From assembly GCA_037044905.1 (NCBI GenBank), contig JBAOKB010000144.1:558001-622000 (forward strand): DNA of 64,000 nt. The letters are read 5' to 3'. The stretch is from Hortaea werneckii. Lineage: Eukaryota; Ascomycota; Dothideomycetes; Mycosphaerellales; Teratosphaeriaceae. The notes beneath the pieces were generated by a model. It ran no database searches. It saw only the letters and a list, made by a program, of their open reading frames with translations, and was not told the DNA's origin. Position numbers and translations under genes: made by a program. This document shows, one piece after another, positions 35,622 to 46,374 of this stretch (position 1 is the stretch's first letter; each line of letters starts with the position of its first letter).

Positions 35622-36422
35622 ATCCTAGGAGTATGGATGCTTCATGGCTTGAGCAGTGCTCGAGTTACGGCGTCTGCTGATCTAGTGGAGGGGAGTGGAC
35701 GGGGGTTTATAATGCACGTATGATCTAAACAGTATTTGCAACCTACTCTGCTGAACCAGGGGAAAGTACGAGGCTCTCAGGACTTGTAATCATCTTCTCG
35801 TATCTGATGTTGTGCATGTTCTCAAGACACAGCTGGGTTCAATATGCATCTCGCCCGTCTCAGGAAAATCTGAGATATGGGACAGCACAGCATTAGGAAT
35901 ACCTCAATGGTATTCTTTCTGAAATAAGAAGTTTACGCTAATGCCACGCACGTTGTGCACGCGGTGGGAATATTCGCCGATGTCAAAAACCCTTCCACGT
36001 TTTGCCGGCCCTGATCTGCCGAGATCTCAAGCCCCGCTGTGCCCCACGCAGCTCACGATCCTAGCCCTCTTCCCGGCGTCAACGACCTGGGCTTGGCTAT
36101 GCATCCCCGGCCTGTCTACTCGGTTGGACGAAGCGGTAAAGTGATGTGAGCGAGGAGGGACCGGGTTGGTAATCCAAACCGGGGGACGGACGGATCGCGG
36201 AAGTCTACCGCGGTGTATGGCAAAGGTCATACTGTATGTAGACGACAATCCACAGTTTTGATAGCACTACAGTCTCTTTTCAGATCGCGACATCCCCACC
36301 GGACCAGGCCCACTTAGATCTCACAGCAAAGTGCGAATACTTGAAGGAGTCAAAGGACGGCTGACGCCACGCTAGGATCTGGAGAAAGCCAATATCAGCA
36401 GTCCGTGACGCTACGAACGAGG
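35622..36422. other. Intergenic between MTC1 and aldehyde dehydrogenase
   Basis: No frame with coding character. Contains the MTC1 3' region and the dehydrogenase promoter. Nothing else seen. Confidence 0.5.
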
Positions 36423-38046
36423 ATGGACGGAGTCAACGGCAAGGTAGACACCTCGCAGCCGGTACCTCTCTACATTGCAGGACAGGAAACCACTAGCGAG
36501 ACGACTTTTGACGTCGTGAGCCCCTTCACGGGCGAGAAGCTATGGCAATCTTACGGCGTCTCGCCACAGCAAGCCACCCAGGCGGTTGAGAAGGCCCAGC
36601 AGGCTTTCAAGACGTGGCGGAAGACCAAGCCCGCTACTAGACGATCCATCCTGCTGAAAGCCGCCGACATCTTCGAAGCCAGGAGGGATGAATTGGCCGG
36701 TTACATGAAGGCTGAGACGGGCGCTTTGGACATGTTCGCCGGCTTCAACTTAACAGGGACTATTGAGAACTTTCGCGATGTCGCAGGCCGGCCCGCGAAT
36801 ATTCTGGGGTCCATCCCCCAAACCCAAGCTGACGAGACTGGGGCGTTCGTGTTCAAGGAGCCGTACGGTGTCATCTACGGTATCGCCCCCTGGAACGCTC
36901 CCTACCTCCTCGGCACCCGCGCATTTCTGTACGCCATCGCAGCAGGTAATACGGCCGTGCTGAAAGGATCGGAGCTATGCCCCCGCACCTTCTGGGCGAT
37001 GGGCGATGTCCTCAAGCAAGCCGGACTCCCCGATGGTGTGCTGAGCGTCATCTACCACCGGCCGGAAGACGCCGTAGCCGTGTCCAACACCATCATCGAG
37101 CACCCCTCGGTCCTGAAGATCAACTTCACGGGCTCCACAGCCGTGGGCTCCATCATCGCCAGCAAGGCCGGGAAAGAGCTCAAACCCGTCCTCATGGAGC
37201 TCGGCGGCAAAGCCTCCGCCATCGTCTGCGAGGACGCCAACCTCGAGCGCGCCGCCATGCAATGCGCCCTCGGCTCCTTCCTCCACGCGGGGCAAATCTG
37301 CATGTCGACCGAACGGATCCTAGTCAACCGCAAGATCCTGCCCCAATTCACCGAAGCCCTCAACGCCGCCGCCGCCCAAGTCTACAGTCCCGAAGGCGAC
37401 GCCCCCGTCCTCGTCGCCCCACCCGGCGTACAGAAAAACCAACACCTCCGCTCCGACGCCGTGCAGAAAGGCGCCAAGGTCGCCTTCGGCTCGGTAGACG
37501 ACGACAATACGACCAAGACCAAGGAAACCTCGGCCCACCGCCTGCGCCCCATCATCATCTCCGACGTCAAGAAGGAGATGGAGATCTACTACGCGGAATC
37601 CTTCGGGCCCTCGGTGAGTCTGATCGCCGTCGACAGCGACGAGGACGCTATCGCTATCGCCAATGATACCGAGTACGGTCTCTCCGGTGCCGTCTTTACC
37701 GAGAACCTGGGGAGGGGCCTGAAGATTGCTAAGGAGGTCGAGAGTGGGGCTGTGCATATCAATAGTATGACTGTGCAGTAAGTCCTTTTCCCCTATTTTG
37801 ATTTCCCTATCTTTCCCTGCTTTGCCTCTGCTGTATAGAGGGAGAGGGGCACATCCTGTCTTTTTGCTCTTCCCACCTTTCTCTCAAACGGATTCCGACG
37901 GCTGACATTTCTCCCTTCCGCAAAAAAACAGCGACGAGGCGTCCCTCCCTCACGGCGGTGTGCGGAAATCAGGCTGGGGCCGCTTCAATGCCGAGTGGGG
38001 CATGGAGGAATTCCTTAAGACGAAGACGGTCACGTATGTGGAGTAA
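36423..38046 (+). CDS. NAD(P)-dependent aldehyde dehydrogenase (vanillin/salicylaldehyde type)
   Basis: Oxidises an aldehyde to its acid. Exons 36423-37777 and 37932-38046 (154-base GTAAGT intron, His codon split), about 489 residues, standard ALDH length. The ATG at 36423 replaces a GTG frame start further up. Catalytic residues are in place: general base Glu259 in LMELGGKAS and nucleophile Cys293 in AGQICMSTERILV, spaced 34 residues as in known ALDHs. Cofactor-fold elements include APWNAPYLLG and FTGSTAVG. The last exon supplies DEASLPHGGVRKSGWGRF. PGVQKNQHLRS and other variable parts resemble the aromatic-aldehyde (DoxF/vanillin) branch; substrate assignment is inference. No partner gene is adjacent. 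Confidence 0.92.
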
Positions 38047-38114
38047 GGGGTTTGAAAATCGAAAGAGAGGGGAAGAGAGAGAGCAAGGAACAAGGGAGTG
38101 AGTTGTTGTTGTTG

Positions 38115-38116
<2 letters not shown>

Positions 38117-38151
<35 letters not shown>
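38117..38151 (+). repeat. G35 homopolymer
   Basis: Thirty-five consecutive G preceded by (GTT)5, about 70 bases after the aldehyde dehydrogenase stop, so probably in its 3' untranslated region. Strong potential for G-quadruplex in the transcript. Confidence 0.95.
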
Positions 38152-38152
<1 letters not shown>

Positions 38153-38297
38153 GAAGTAAAAGAAAAGAAAAGTAAAAAGAATAAAACAAAAAACCAATTC
38201 ATCCATCCATCCATCCAAGGAGACGTACTGGTGCAGTAAGAGTAAGAGAGGAAAGGTTCACGAAGGAGAGAAACAGCGAGGAATTCCTGCCTTTTCC

Positions 38298-38329
38298 TTT
38301 TTTTTTTTTTTTTTTCTTTTATCCTTGCG

Positions 38330-38374
<45 letters not shown>
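38298..38374 (+). repeat. T18 then C43 homopolymers
   Basis: Eighteen T (38298-38315), a short spacer, then forty-three C (38332-38374). The C run is the longest homopolymer in the window. In orientation to the downstream minus-strand Het-C gene it would be a G run past the 3' end. Confidence 0.95.
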
Positions 38375-38688
38375 TTTCCCGGAAAAGGATGGCACGATCG
38401 AAGAGGTCATCTAATACAAAAGAGAACAGATGCGAGGAGGCAGACAGAGTTGACAGGGAACTTTTCGGGTTCTGCTTTTGCAATGTCTTTCTGACGCCTG
38501 CCTAGCGTTGGGAAGAAGGAGGAAAGTGGGGAAGACAATCTTGGAAGGTACTGGGCTTTCTTTCTTCTCTATCTATTGAAGCTACTACATCCATCCAAGA
38601 TAACCAGATGGGTTTCCCGACTCCTACGGTCGAGTCGCTGTGCTGCTTTCTGTTCCTTTTCCCTTTTTCTTTTTCTTCTCTTTTCTTC

Positions 38689-38708
38689 TTTATTTATTTA
38701 TTTATTTA
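38689..38708 (+). repeat. (TTTA)5 microsatellite
   Basis: Five perfect TTTA units within a T/C-rich stretch about 150 bases past the Het-C stop codon. Confidence 0.9.
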
Positions 38709-38852
38709 TTTTTTTCTCTTTTGCAGCTTAGCCAGAGGCTAAAGGTCCGGAAAACGGAGCGTCACTGAAAAAGAGGCAGGTTCTCGTTTCTTTTGCCGGG
38801 ACAAGCAGGGACTGCGCAAGCAGGCAGCAAGGTCCGCTAAACACCAGACATC

Positions 38853-41755
38853 TTACCACCTCCGCTCCTCGTAGCCTCCGCCGTAGCCGCCTCCGTAACC
38901 GCCATCGCCACCACCACCATACCCACCACCACTGCCTCCATACCGCCGCTCATAGTCGTCATTGCGTCGCTCATACTCATCCTTAACAGGCGGCTGTCCA
39001 TACCCGCCACGCGAAGCATATCCACCACCACCATACCCACCACCAGCATATCCCCCACCCCCACCAAACTCAGCCTCCTCCCCTCGAAACCCCTCCTCAT
39101 ACCCGCCACTCGCCCGTCTCACCCTCCCCCCATACCCACCCTCCCGCTCCCGATCCTCATAAACCCTACGCTCATAACCCCCCGGTTCCTCGAACCGCCG
39201 TTCCCTCCGCTCCTCGTATCCCCCACCGTATAGCGGGCGCTCCTCGCGGGAATCCTCGAAACCGTATCCGCCGCCCTGCGCGTCGCGGCCGTACTGCTCG
39301 TAGCGGGCGAAATCCTCGCGGGCGCCGCCGGAGGGGTATTCGCGGCGTTCGTACTGGGATTGTTCGTACTGTTCATCCTCATCGGAGCGGCGACGGCCGC
39401 CGCCGTAGCGGTGAGCGGTTTCCGTAACGCGGGTGCCGTACGAGCCGTCGTCGTAGCGCTGGGGACGTTCGTAGCGCGTGCGGTCGACTTCTTCGTCGTC
39501 GTGGGAGTCGGAACGTCGTCGCCGATCATCACCGTCGCCACCGCCACCACCACCACCACCGAGACCTCCGAGGAAGTTGCCGGCGAGCCCGCCGACGATG
39601 GAACCTAATGCGCCACCGCCTACGGCCTCGCCGATCTTGTCCCCGACGCGGTCGGCCATTTGGTTCTGTCTGCCTCCACCACCACTGCTGCTGCCACCGC
39701 TGCCACCACCACTGATCATCTGGTTCAATCCACCGAAGCCCCCTCCCGCACCGGATTTCAAACTATTCTTACTCGGGAGCCCCAAAGGCTTGCCACACCC
39801 ATGTCCAGAATCCTCGACGCCTTCCTTATGGTTCTTGCCCTCGCGGACCCCCTCCCGACTCAACTGCTCCCGCAACTCATCCCGCGCATCATCGCTCAAT
39901 TCCTCGGTCCACCACCGCTCCACGACCTCGAACATCAAGTTCCGGCCCTCCCTAGCGCCGTCGCGGCCGTAGGCGCGCTGGGCAGGGTGGTCCAAGACGC
40001 CCGTGACGATACGGTCGAGGGTTCGGGGGATCTCGATGTCCTCGTCGTCCCAGGCCTGGACGATCTGGGGGACGACCCACTCAATGACTTTGCTGGCGAC
40101 TTTGCCTGCGGGCTCGTTGAGCACGTTGGAGAAGTGGTCCTTGCTGAGCATGGAGTGGGTGGGGTCCGAGGAGTCGTCGTCATGGAAGACGATGAGTTGT
40201 TTTTCTTTGCTGGATTGGATCACTTCGGAGCTGCCCGTGCGCAGTTCTTCCTGGACCTGCTTGATGATGGGCATGACGAAGGGGGCGAGCAGGGAGAAGA
40301 CGAAGAGGGAGACTTGGTTTTGGAGCTCTTCGATCAGGTCTGGAAGGACGGGGACCTTGTCGATGGCTTCGGTGATGGATTTCATGATGCCGTCGTGGAA
40401 TTCGAGAATGGGGTAGATTTGCTTGCTAATCTCCTCCATCTGTTCGGTGAAGGCTTCGGGTTCCTTGGGAGTGATGGTCATGTTCTGCATCTGGGCAGAT
40501 TGGGCGTGGGCTTGGAGCTCGTCGGCTTGGTGTTTCTTGTCGTCGCCTCCAAGCAGGCCGGACGGGAGCTTGTCGAGGATCTCGCCGAGCACGCTGGTGT
40601 CCGCCTGCTGGGATTGCTGGAGGGTGCCTTCGAGCTCTTGGAGTTCGGATTGGGTGGCCTTGTCGGAGAATTCGCCCATAACCGAATGCAGAAAATCGAC
40701 TCCACCGAACGTACCGGTGACGATCTAGCAGAATATGTTAGTACCTAGGTACATACGTGCTCTCGAAATTGAGGGGGAGCTTTGGAGACGGCTTACCGGG
40801 TAGACTTCATGCTCGACACCGGGAAGCTCCATACGGGTGTTGCGGCCGACGTGAGGAAAGACGCCCCGCTCACCCAGCTCGATCAGGGCCAGCTCAGTGT
40901 AGTTGCTGTGAGCGGAGTAGTCCTCGAGACAGTGGCAAGCAGTACCCATCAACCTGAGAGCCTCGTAGAAGTCCCGCTCGTCGCCCGAATCCTTGTACCT
41001 TCTGCCCAATTCAATCGAGCGACCGAATAGTTTCCTGACCAATCCGGCAGACGTGGTGATACCCGCATCCTCGGAAGCAATATACCTCTTCATCCCAGTG
41101 CGTTCGTCCACGGACAATTCGGCCTCCTCATCAACCGGGCCCCGCAGACGCTCGTCGTATTGAGTCGCATCCTCGTTCTCAGCGTAGTCCTTGGGGTTAT
41201 CGATATGCTCTTCCGGGCGGTAGCAGCCCAGACGCTTGCTTGTGACCTCGAACTCGCCGGTGCCGAAGCCAAAGGACATGAAGCCGAGGATCCAGAGCAG
41301 CAGACGGATGGCCTCAGCGGAGACGTACTTGACGGTGCCGACGTCGACGGCCTGGGAATAGTCGCGCAGCCAGTTGCCGAAGTAGACGCGTTTCACGTCG
41401 AGCTTGCTGAACTTGCGGCCGCCCATGGCGCGGGCGGTGAGGAGGGTGAGGAGGGTATCTTCGATGTCCTGTTCATGATTGAATTCATTAGCTCTGGGGG
41501 ACCTATGATTGATTTGAGAAATCGATGCGGTCTTGGGGGGGTTGACTTACGCCATGGCGCCAGTTGGAGCCTTCGATCTTGGAGGTAGAGGCGATGCTGG
41601 AAGAAGCGGTCAGTGAGCAGGAGAGGCATATGGTATGAAATAGAGGCGTGGGTGAGATGCACTTACTTGCCGGCCCCAAAGGCGTGTACCTGAGTGGCAT
41701 AGCAGAGGAGGAGGACGGCCAGCAATGGCAGCAACGTGCTACCTTTGAAAGCCAT
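38853..41755 (-). CDS. het-c: Heterokaryon incompatibility protein Het-C
   Basis: Het-C controls vegetative (heterokaryon) incompatibility in Neurospora; alleles differ in a short variable segment. Four exons on the minus strand: 41755-41667, 41596-41551, 41468-40797 and 40724-38853, giving about 892 residues. A clear signal peptide ends QVHA, directly before FGAGNIASTSKIEGSNWRHGDIED, the typical mature start. The body includes VKRVYFGNWLRDYSQAVDVG and CLEDYSAHSNYTELALIE. Helical segments follow around PVLPDLIEELQNQVSLFVFS. The last ~300 residues are Gly/Tyr/Arg/Asp rich and repetitive, as in other Het-C proteins. All three introns have GTAAG donors and the joints are in frame. A strong match with no damage. 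Confidence 0.93.
40742..40751. repeat. TACCTAGGTA palindrome in a Het-C intron
   Basis: Perfect ten-base palindrome inside the third Het-C intron (40725-40796). Identical copies lie at 41837 and 54987; see findings. Confidence 0.85.
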
Positions 41756-42687
41756 CACGGTGTTTCCTATTACTGCCTAACTAACCTTCCGGTACAGGTA
41801 AGGTAGGTAGTCACAACAATATTTTGGTACAGTAGGTACCTAGGTAGGTACTATGAAGATAAGGTTGTTCCTGCCTATATATAGAGTATAGGTTTACCAG
41901 AACTTGGGCAGGAGAGATTTCGCTTGCTCCTGACCAGTTTCTACTTCCTTGCCGCCTTCCGAATGCTGTCCAGATTTTATCGGGTTGGTGAACCAAGTTC
42001 AGGAAGGAGGGGCTCAGGAGCTCAAACACGCTAGCGGGGGTCGTCCCTCCTACATACGTCAGACTCGGCGCTGGATCGTCAGGGTCCCGATGTCCCGCCG
42101 GACACTGCCGACGGCCTTTTCGTGGAGGTATCGATAAACAGTCGGTCGGCCCGCGCCGCGTCATGACGCACCCTCTCCCGCGTCTGGACATCCACCCTCG
42201 AACCTCCACGGAACAAGCACCTCTCCCCTCACTTGCCTGACGCCAGCGGCTGACCTTCACATGCGAGAGGCATATTGGCCCACGCCGTCAGGCCGCCTAT
42301 CCGCCTTCCCACGCCTGGCATGGCGGGAAAGCAAGCAAGTAATAAGCGAAGAAGGAGGATTGGTAGGTCGTCCCAGGTACGGATACATAAGGTATACATG
42401 TCCTCAAGTCACGGCATTCCCTCTTTGTCACTTTCCCATATTCCCTCGGTACATACATCTCTGCGAAGCATAAGTTTGGTTGACTGTGGCCGAATATCTC
42501 CTCCGTCTGGCATAAAGTGTTCAAGTCCATATTATCTGCTCAATCATCTCAATTTGGAATCGCAAAAGGATAGGAATTCAAAAAACATACAACATAAGGC
42601 ATAACTTCAAAAGAAACCAGAGAGGCAAAAGGAAAAGAAAAGAGAAGAAAAAAAAAAAAGAAAAATCCCTCCAAAAAAAAAAAAAAG
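41756..42687. other. Divergent promoter region with TAGGTA words
   Basis: Between the start of Het-C and the HAD hydrolase. Contains clustered AGGTAGGTA/TACCTAGGTA sequence at 41808-41850, about 55-95 bases upstream of the Het-C ATG, and a 14-A run at 42673-42686 next to the hydrolase. No supported gene, apart from a possible short first hydrolase exon at 42398-42448. Confidence 0.5.
41837..41846. promoter_or_regulatory. TACCTAGGTA palindrome upstream of Het-C
   Basis: Perfect palindrome embedded in tandem GTAGGTAC-like words about 85 bases before the Het-C start codon. Its position suits a transcription-factor site; no factor is assigned. Confidence 0.4.
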
Positions 42688-43745
42688 TCCCCAATCAAAT
42701 ACCTCCTCTTCGACTGCGACAACACCCTCGTCCTGTCCGAAGACCTCGCCTTCGCCGGCTGCGCCACCTTCGCCAACGAGATCCTCTCCGCCCACAACAT
42801 CCCCCACCGCTACACGGGCCCCACCCTCCAACACGAATTCGTCGGCATGGGCTTCAAAGGCCAACTCGCCCAACTCCAGCAGAAATTCCAGTTCTCCCTC
42901 CCCTCCCATGTCGAACAGGACTACATCGACCGCGAACTCGCCGTCATCTGCGAGAACCTCGCTAAGGAGTGCGAACCCTGCGAGGGCGTTTTACCGGTTC
43001 TAGAAGCGATTGCTGCCCAGGGCCGGTTAGGGATGGCGATTGTGAGTTCCAGCGCTATGCCGCGTGTCGTAGCCGGGATCAGGAAGGCCGGGATGGAGAG
43101 GTTTTTCCCCGCGGATAAGCGGTTTAGTGCCGCGACCAGTCTGGATCCCCCGTCTAGCAAGCCGGATCCGACAATCTATCGGTTTGCGTGTGAGCGGGTT
43201 GGGTGTGCAGTGGGGGAGGCGGTTGCGATTGAGGATTCCAGGTCGGGTGAGTGGTGTCTCGTTCTGTCTCTCTAACTCTTTTCTTCTTTGCTCTAGGAGC
43301 TCAAAGCCCCCCTCCAGCGACACAACTTCTACAATGACGTTCCGAGATCCAGTGATCTGATGTACCATACTGACAATCCACTCCTCCAGGCGCCACAGCA
43401 GCAACCCGAGCCGGCATCCCCCTCCTTGGCTACGTAGGCCCGTACTTCGCCGAAGGCGGCCGCGCGAAACAGGACGAGATGGCGCGGGTGCTGCGGGAGG
43501 AATGCGGCGCCCTGGCCGTCATGTACCACTGGGAGGAATTCGAGGAGAAGATGGCGGAGGTGGTGAGGGCTGTTGAGGCTGCTAATGCTGCTGCTAATGC
43601 TGCTGCTGTAGAGGGTGATACGAGTGCGGTTGATGATGGTCCGCTTGGGGACGAGGAGGCGGGTAAGGGGCCCGCGATGGACGAAGGGAAAGTGTGGACG
43701 GGGCAGCGTGGGGCCAGGGACTCGGCTATGTCTGCTACTGCGTGA
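42688..43745 (+). CDS. HAD-superfamily hydrolase, start uncertain
   Basis: Phosphatase-like enzyme of the beta-phosphoglucomutase/DOG type. Motif I is complete near the beginning (KYLLFDCDNTLVLSE), motif II is VSSSAMPR, the motif III lysine is in SSKPDPTIYRFA, and motif IV is AIEDSRSG, which crosses a 143-base GTGAGT intron (43247-43389). Exon 2 reads ATAATRAGIPLLGYVGPY and ends in an Ala/Glu/Asp-rich tail. The frame is open from 42574 but has no ATG before 42847, too late for motif I. A possible first exon, 42398-42448 (MSSSHGIPSL...), could splice to 42688, but its acceptor sits behind a poly-A run and is poor. The start given is the presumed first base of the conserved exon. Substrate unknown. 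Confidence 0.82.
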
Positions 43746-44157
43746 AACTGAGGGTGGGGGATTCGAGGGACAAGGGACGGGCTTTGTTGGGGTTTAGATC
43801 GTACATTGTTAGGAAACGAATACAGTCTAAACTTGCTATAAGAGTCGCCAAAATTGAACGCATCTCATTGCTATAGAGGTAGTATTGTTAAGCAAAGGCA
43901 CAATATAGTAGCATCTAGAGCGAAAAAGCTAACGGGGATTCATAAAGTATAGAGCGGTATTGCTAGTCGAAGGATTCCTACATCGAGTTCGAACTGGACA
44001 GAAGAGACGGAAGGATTGGGAAGTTTGGTTTTGGGGAGGAATTTGTATTATGCTAATACGCTGTTTCGGGACGGTGTAGATGCGTACACGAGAATATGAA
44101 AGCATTGGATATCATGCATCGCTAGTTCTCTCTTTTTCCAGTTCTTCCTTGCCTTTC
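43746..44157. other. Convergent intergenic region
   Basis: A/T-richer 3' regions of two converging genes. Nothing else seen. Confidence 0.5.
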
Positions 44158-46374
44158 CTATCTCCGAGTTCGGTTGGCGGGTGTTAGTGGGCCCCTTCGC
44201 GGTGGAAAGCTGACCCCGGTTCGATTGGCAATGGGTCCGGCTCGCCGCTCAGGGGGGTTGGCCGGGGCGGCTGCCTGCTGAAGATCTTCTTGCGTAGGGG
44301 GCTGTATATTGGCCCTGGCGGCTGCACGCACAAGATCTGCTCTCTCAGGGGACGTGGATCTTGGATGAGGGAACAAGGGGGACGAGGGTCTCCTCTGGGA
44401 CGAGGGTCTCGGCGGAGAATCAGGCGGAATAGAAGATCCCTCCTCATCATCCCCATCGCTGAAATAATCATCCTCGCTCGCCTCCTCCTCCTCCTCCTCC
44501 TCCTCCTCCTCTCTTATTGGCGAGCCGTCTATCGAGTCTGTCATTGGCGAACCGTCTATCGAGTCCGTCGTTGGCGAACCGTCTAGCAGGTCCCTCATTG
44601 GGTAACCGTCTATCGGTTCCATCCAACACAACAGCCCTGCCGCCTCAGGATCAAAATACGGCTCCCCCCACCCCCACGCCATCATCTCCCCATTCTCGAT
44701 GGCGCCCACATACATCCTCGCCCCATGTGCATGCAACCCCACACACCCCGTCGTCTCGCCCAGCAGCCTCCGTGCCCCCTGCTCCTCCGTCGTCCGACAC
44801 TTCCGCACATGCACAAACTGCAACATCCGATTCAACATCCTCCGCACAAACTCCAGCGTCCCAGGCCGTAACATCTGTCCAATATTCCGGGAATTGGTGG
44901 CAACCTCCGGCGATCGCGCATCGACCCAATACATCATCTCCCCTTTCCCCTCACGCATGGTGCGACCCCCGGCGAGCACGATCCTGTCCCGGAACCCGCG
45001 TAGCTGGTTCAGCCAGAGCTCCGCGAACAGGCTCGCGGTGCTCCACTCTCTGTTGGTGTCGTCGTCCGCGAGCCATAGCAAATCGTCCCTGAGGATCTCC
45101 CACGCGGAGATGATCTCCGGGCTCCGGGCGGGTTGGAGGTGGAATGGGGTCGAGGTCGTGCCGTCCTCGAGCCGCGCGCCTTCGAGTAAGTGGGTCCAGA
45201 TGCGCAACATGAGGTCCGGGTCGACGGTTATCTTGGTATAGTTGTTCTCGGCGAGGTTGCGGTCGAGGTCGGCGCAGGTGCGCTCGAAGTTCTCGTAGGG
45301 CGTGAAGTGGTGGTTCGGGGGTAGGTAGGGGTAGTAGTAGCCGTTAACGGTGCCGAAGGTCATGCCTTCGGCCGTCGGGTCGTCGAAGAAGCGGCCGCGA
45401 CAGTAGATACAGCTTGCGTCGCTTGGCCCCTTGCTGCCCGCCCAGTTAATATAGCAGTGGCGGCAGATAACATTGCCGCAGCATTTCATCTTTAAGGGGC
45501 GGTACGCTGCCGTGTTAAATTCGTTGCCGCAGGTATTGCAGCCCGTTTCTTCTTCAGGGACGCTTTCGAGCCCCATGGGCTCGGCTATCTTGAACTCGAA
45601 GGCTTCGTAGTTCGGCCGACGGTTCGCTTTCCATGGGTGGACGAGATCGTGGATGCGTGCTGTGGTCTCGTGTTGGTGGCTATGCAGCATATGCTGCACA
45701 TGGAGAACCGCACGATCGGTGCGCCTGAACACAACATCCTTCAAGTTCTCCATGAACATGCAGGAACACTTTGTGGACCTTAGATACTCGACGGTGGCGA
45801 TGTACAAGATCGAAGGACAGGCTGTGAATCGGCCTTGCCCGACGAACAACGACGTGTGCCGCTTGATCAGCACGCAGTCCTGGCCTCGATTGTTGAACGT
45901 GAGCACACTCAGACAGGTGCCACCTTGCTGCTTCGAAAGGACTTGCATGTGCCCGCAAAGCTCCCTGAGCGCGTTATGAGTAACCGTCCTCGTCGTCGTC
46001 GCCCAGTTGTTTGCCTGTTGGATGATCTCCTGCTCGCTCTCCAGCCCGATGCATGCTCGATTCATGGAGAAGATGACAGTCTCGTCGTGAGAGGAGCGAA
46101 AGGCGTGAGCGGCGATGGCGGGATCGTCCACAAGGGGCCGTGGCTCGAACCGCTCGCTCGCGTCCTCGACCGGCAGCATGAAGAGGTCGCTTGGGTTGAG
46201 ATCTGGAGTCTTCGCCAGCAAGGAGAGGCTCGGATACTTGATATTGGTGATATGATGAGGCGTGAAGATGTTGACCTCGTCCTTGTTAGCCCTAGCATGG
46301 AGAAGCGCCATGGCTAAGGCAGTTTCGTGGGAAGGCTGGGCCTCGTGGCAGTCTAGTTTGACCGGTCTGACCAT
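44158..46374 (-). CDS. RING-like zinc finger protein, hypothetical
   Basis: Single exon, 738 residues. A RING-like finger lies at about residues 279-325: CNTC, then KCCGNVICRHC and CIYC. The usual histidine in CGHxxC is replaced by Asn (CGN), so zinc may be bound by an alternative ligand. This suggests a ubiquitin ligase or a structural zinc fold, but that is inference. The N-terminal ~270 residues (with FSMNRACIGLESEQEIIQQA) and the region after the finger match no family I know. The C-terminal quarter is low complexity: four nine-residue DGSPxTDSI-type repeats, a run of ten glutamates, then Ser/Pro/Arg-rich sequence. Probably a lineage-specific gene. Confidence 0.75.
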   Translation of the reverse strand: MVRPVKLDCHEAQPSHETALAMALLHARANKDEVNIFTPHHITNIKYPSLSLLAKTPDLNPSDLFMLPVEDASERFEPRPLVDDPAIAAHAFRSSHDETVIFSMNRACIGLESEQEIIQQANNWATTTRTVTHNALRELCGHMQVLSKQQGGTCLSVLTFNNRGQDCVLIKRHTSLFVGQGRFTACPSILYIATVEYLRSTKCSCMFMENLKDVVFRRTDRAVLHVQHMLHSHQHETTARIHDLVHPWKANRRPNYEAFEFKIAEPMGLESVPEEETGCNTCGNEFNTAAYRPLKMKCCGNVICRHCYINWAGSKGPSDASCIYCRGRFFDDPTAEGMTFGTVNGYYYPYLPPNHHFTPYENFERTCADLDRNLAENNYTKITVDPDLMLRIWTHLLEGARLEDGTTSTPFHLQPARSPEIISAWEILRDDLLWLADDDTNREWSTASLFAELWLNQLRGFRDRIVLAGGRTMREGKGEMMYWVDARSPEVATNSRNIGQMLRPGTLEFVRRMLNRMLQFVHVRKCRTTEEQGARRLLGETTGCVGLHAHGARMYVGAIENGEMMAWGWGEPYFDPEAAGLLCWMEPIDGYPMRDLLDGSPTTDSIDGSPMTDSIDGSPIREEEEEEEEEEASEDDYFSDGDDEEGSSIPPDSPPRPSSQRRPSSPLFPHPRSTSPERADLVRAAARANIQPPTQEDLQQAAAPANPPERRAGPIANRTGVSFPPRRGPLTPANRTRR
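44481..44511 (-). repeat. Polyglutamate trinucleotide repeat
   Basis: About ten CCT/CTC units on the plus strand, encoding ten glutamates in the RING-like protein. A length-variable site in an acidic disordered tail. Confidence 0.9.
44516..44623 (-). repeat. Four tandem 27-base coding repeats
   Basis: Units start at 44516, 44543, 44570 and 44597; the first two differ at two positions, the last is the most diverged. Each encodes nine residues of the DGSPxTDSI type, placed just before the polyglutamate run. A coding minisatellite likely to vary between strains. Confidence 0.9.

Larger units (their letters stand above)
38047..38852. other. Convergent intergenic region packed with simple repeats
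   Basis: Lies between the 3' ends of the aldehyde dehydrogenase and Het-C. Holds (GTT)5 followed by G35, (ATCC)4 near 38199, T18, C43 and (TTTA)5. No coding frame other than repeat-driven polyproline shadows. Confidence 0.7.

Noticed and set aside
38117..38374. Polyproline frames on the minus strand
   Set aside because: Produced entirely by the G and C homopolymers.
39660..40748. 362-codon plus-strand frame
   Set aside because: Exact antisense of the Het-C exon; the leucine/aspartate-rich translation is a shadow of a gene with strong motifs on the other strand.
43986..43998. B-box-like GAGTTCGAACT as a tRNA gene
   Set aside because: No matching A-box, acceptor stem or cloverleaf could be drawn around it.
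44515..44625. CRISPR-like array
   Set aside because: The 27-base units are directly adjacent with no spacers and encode an in-frame peptide repeat in a eukaryotic gene.
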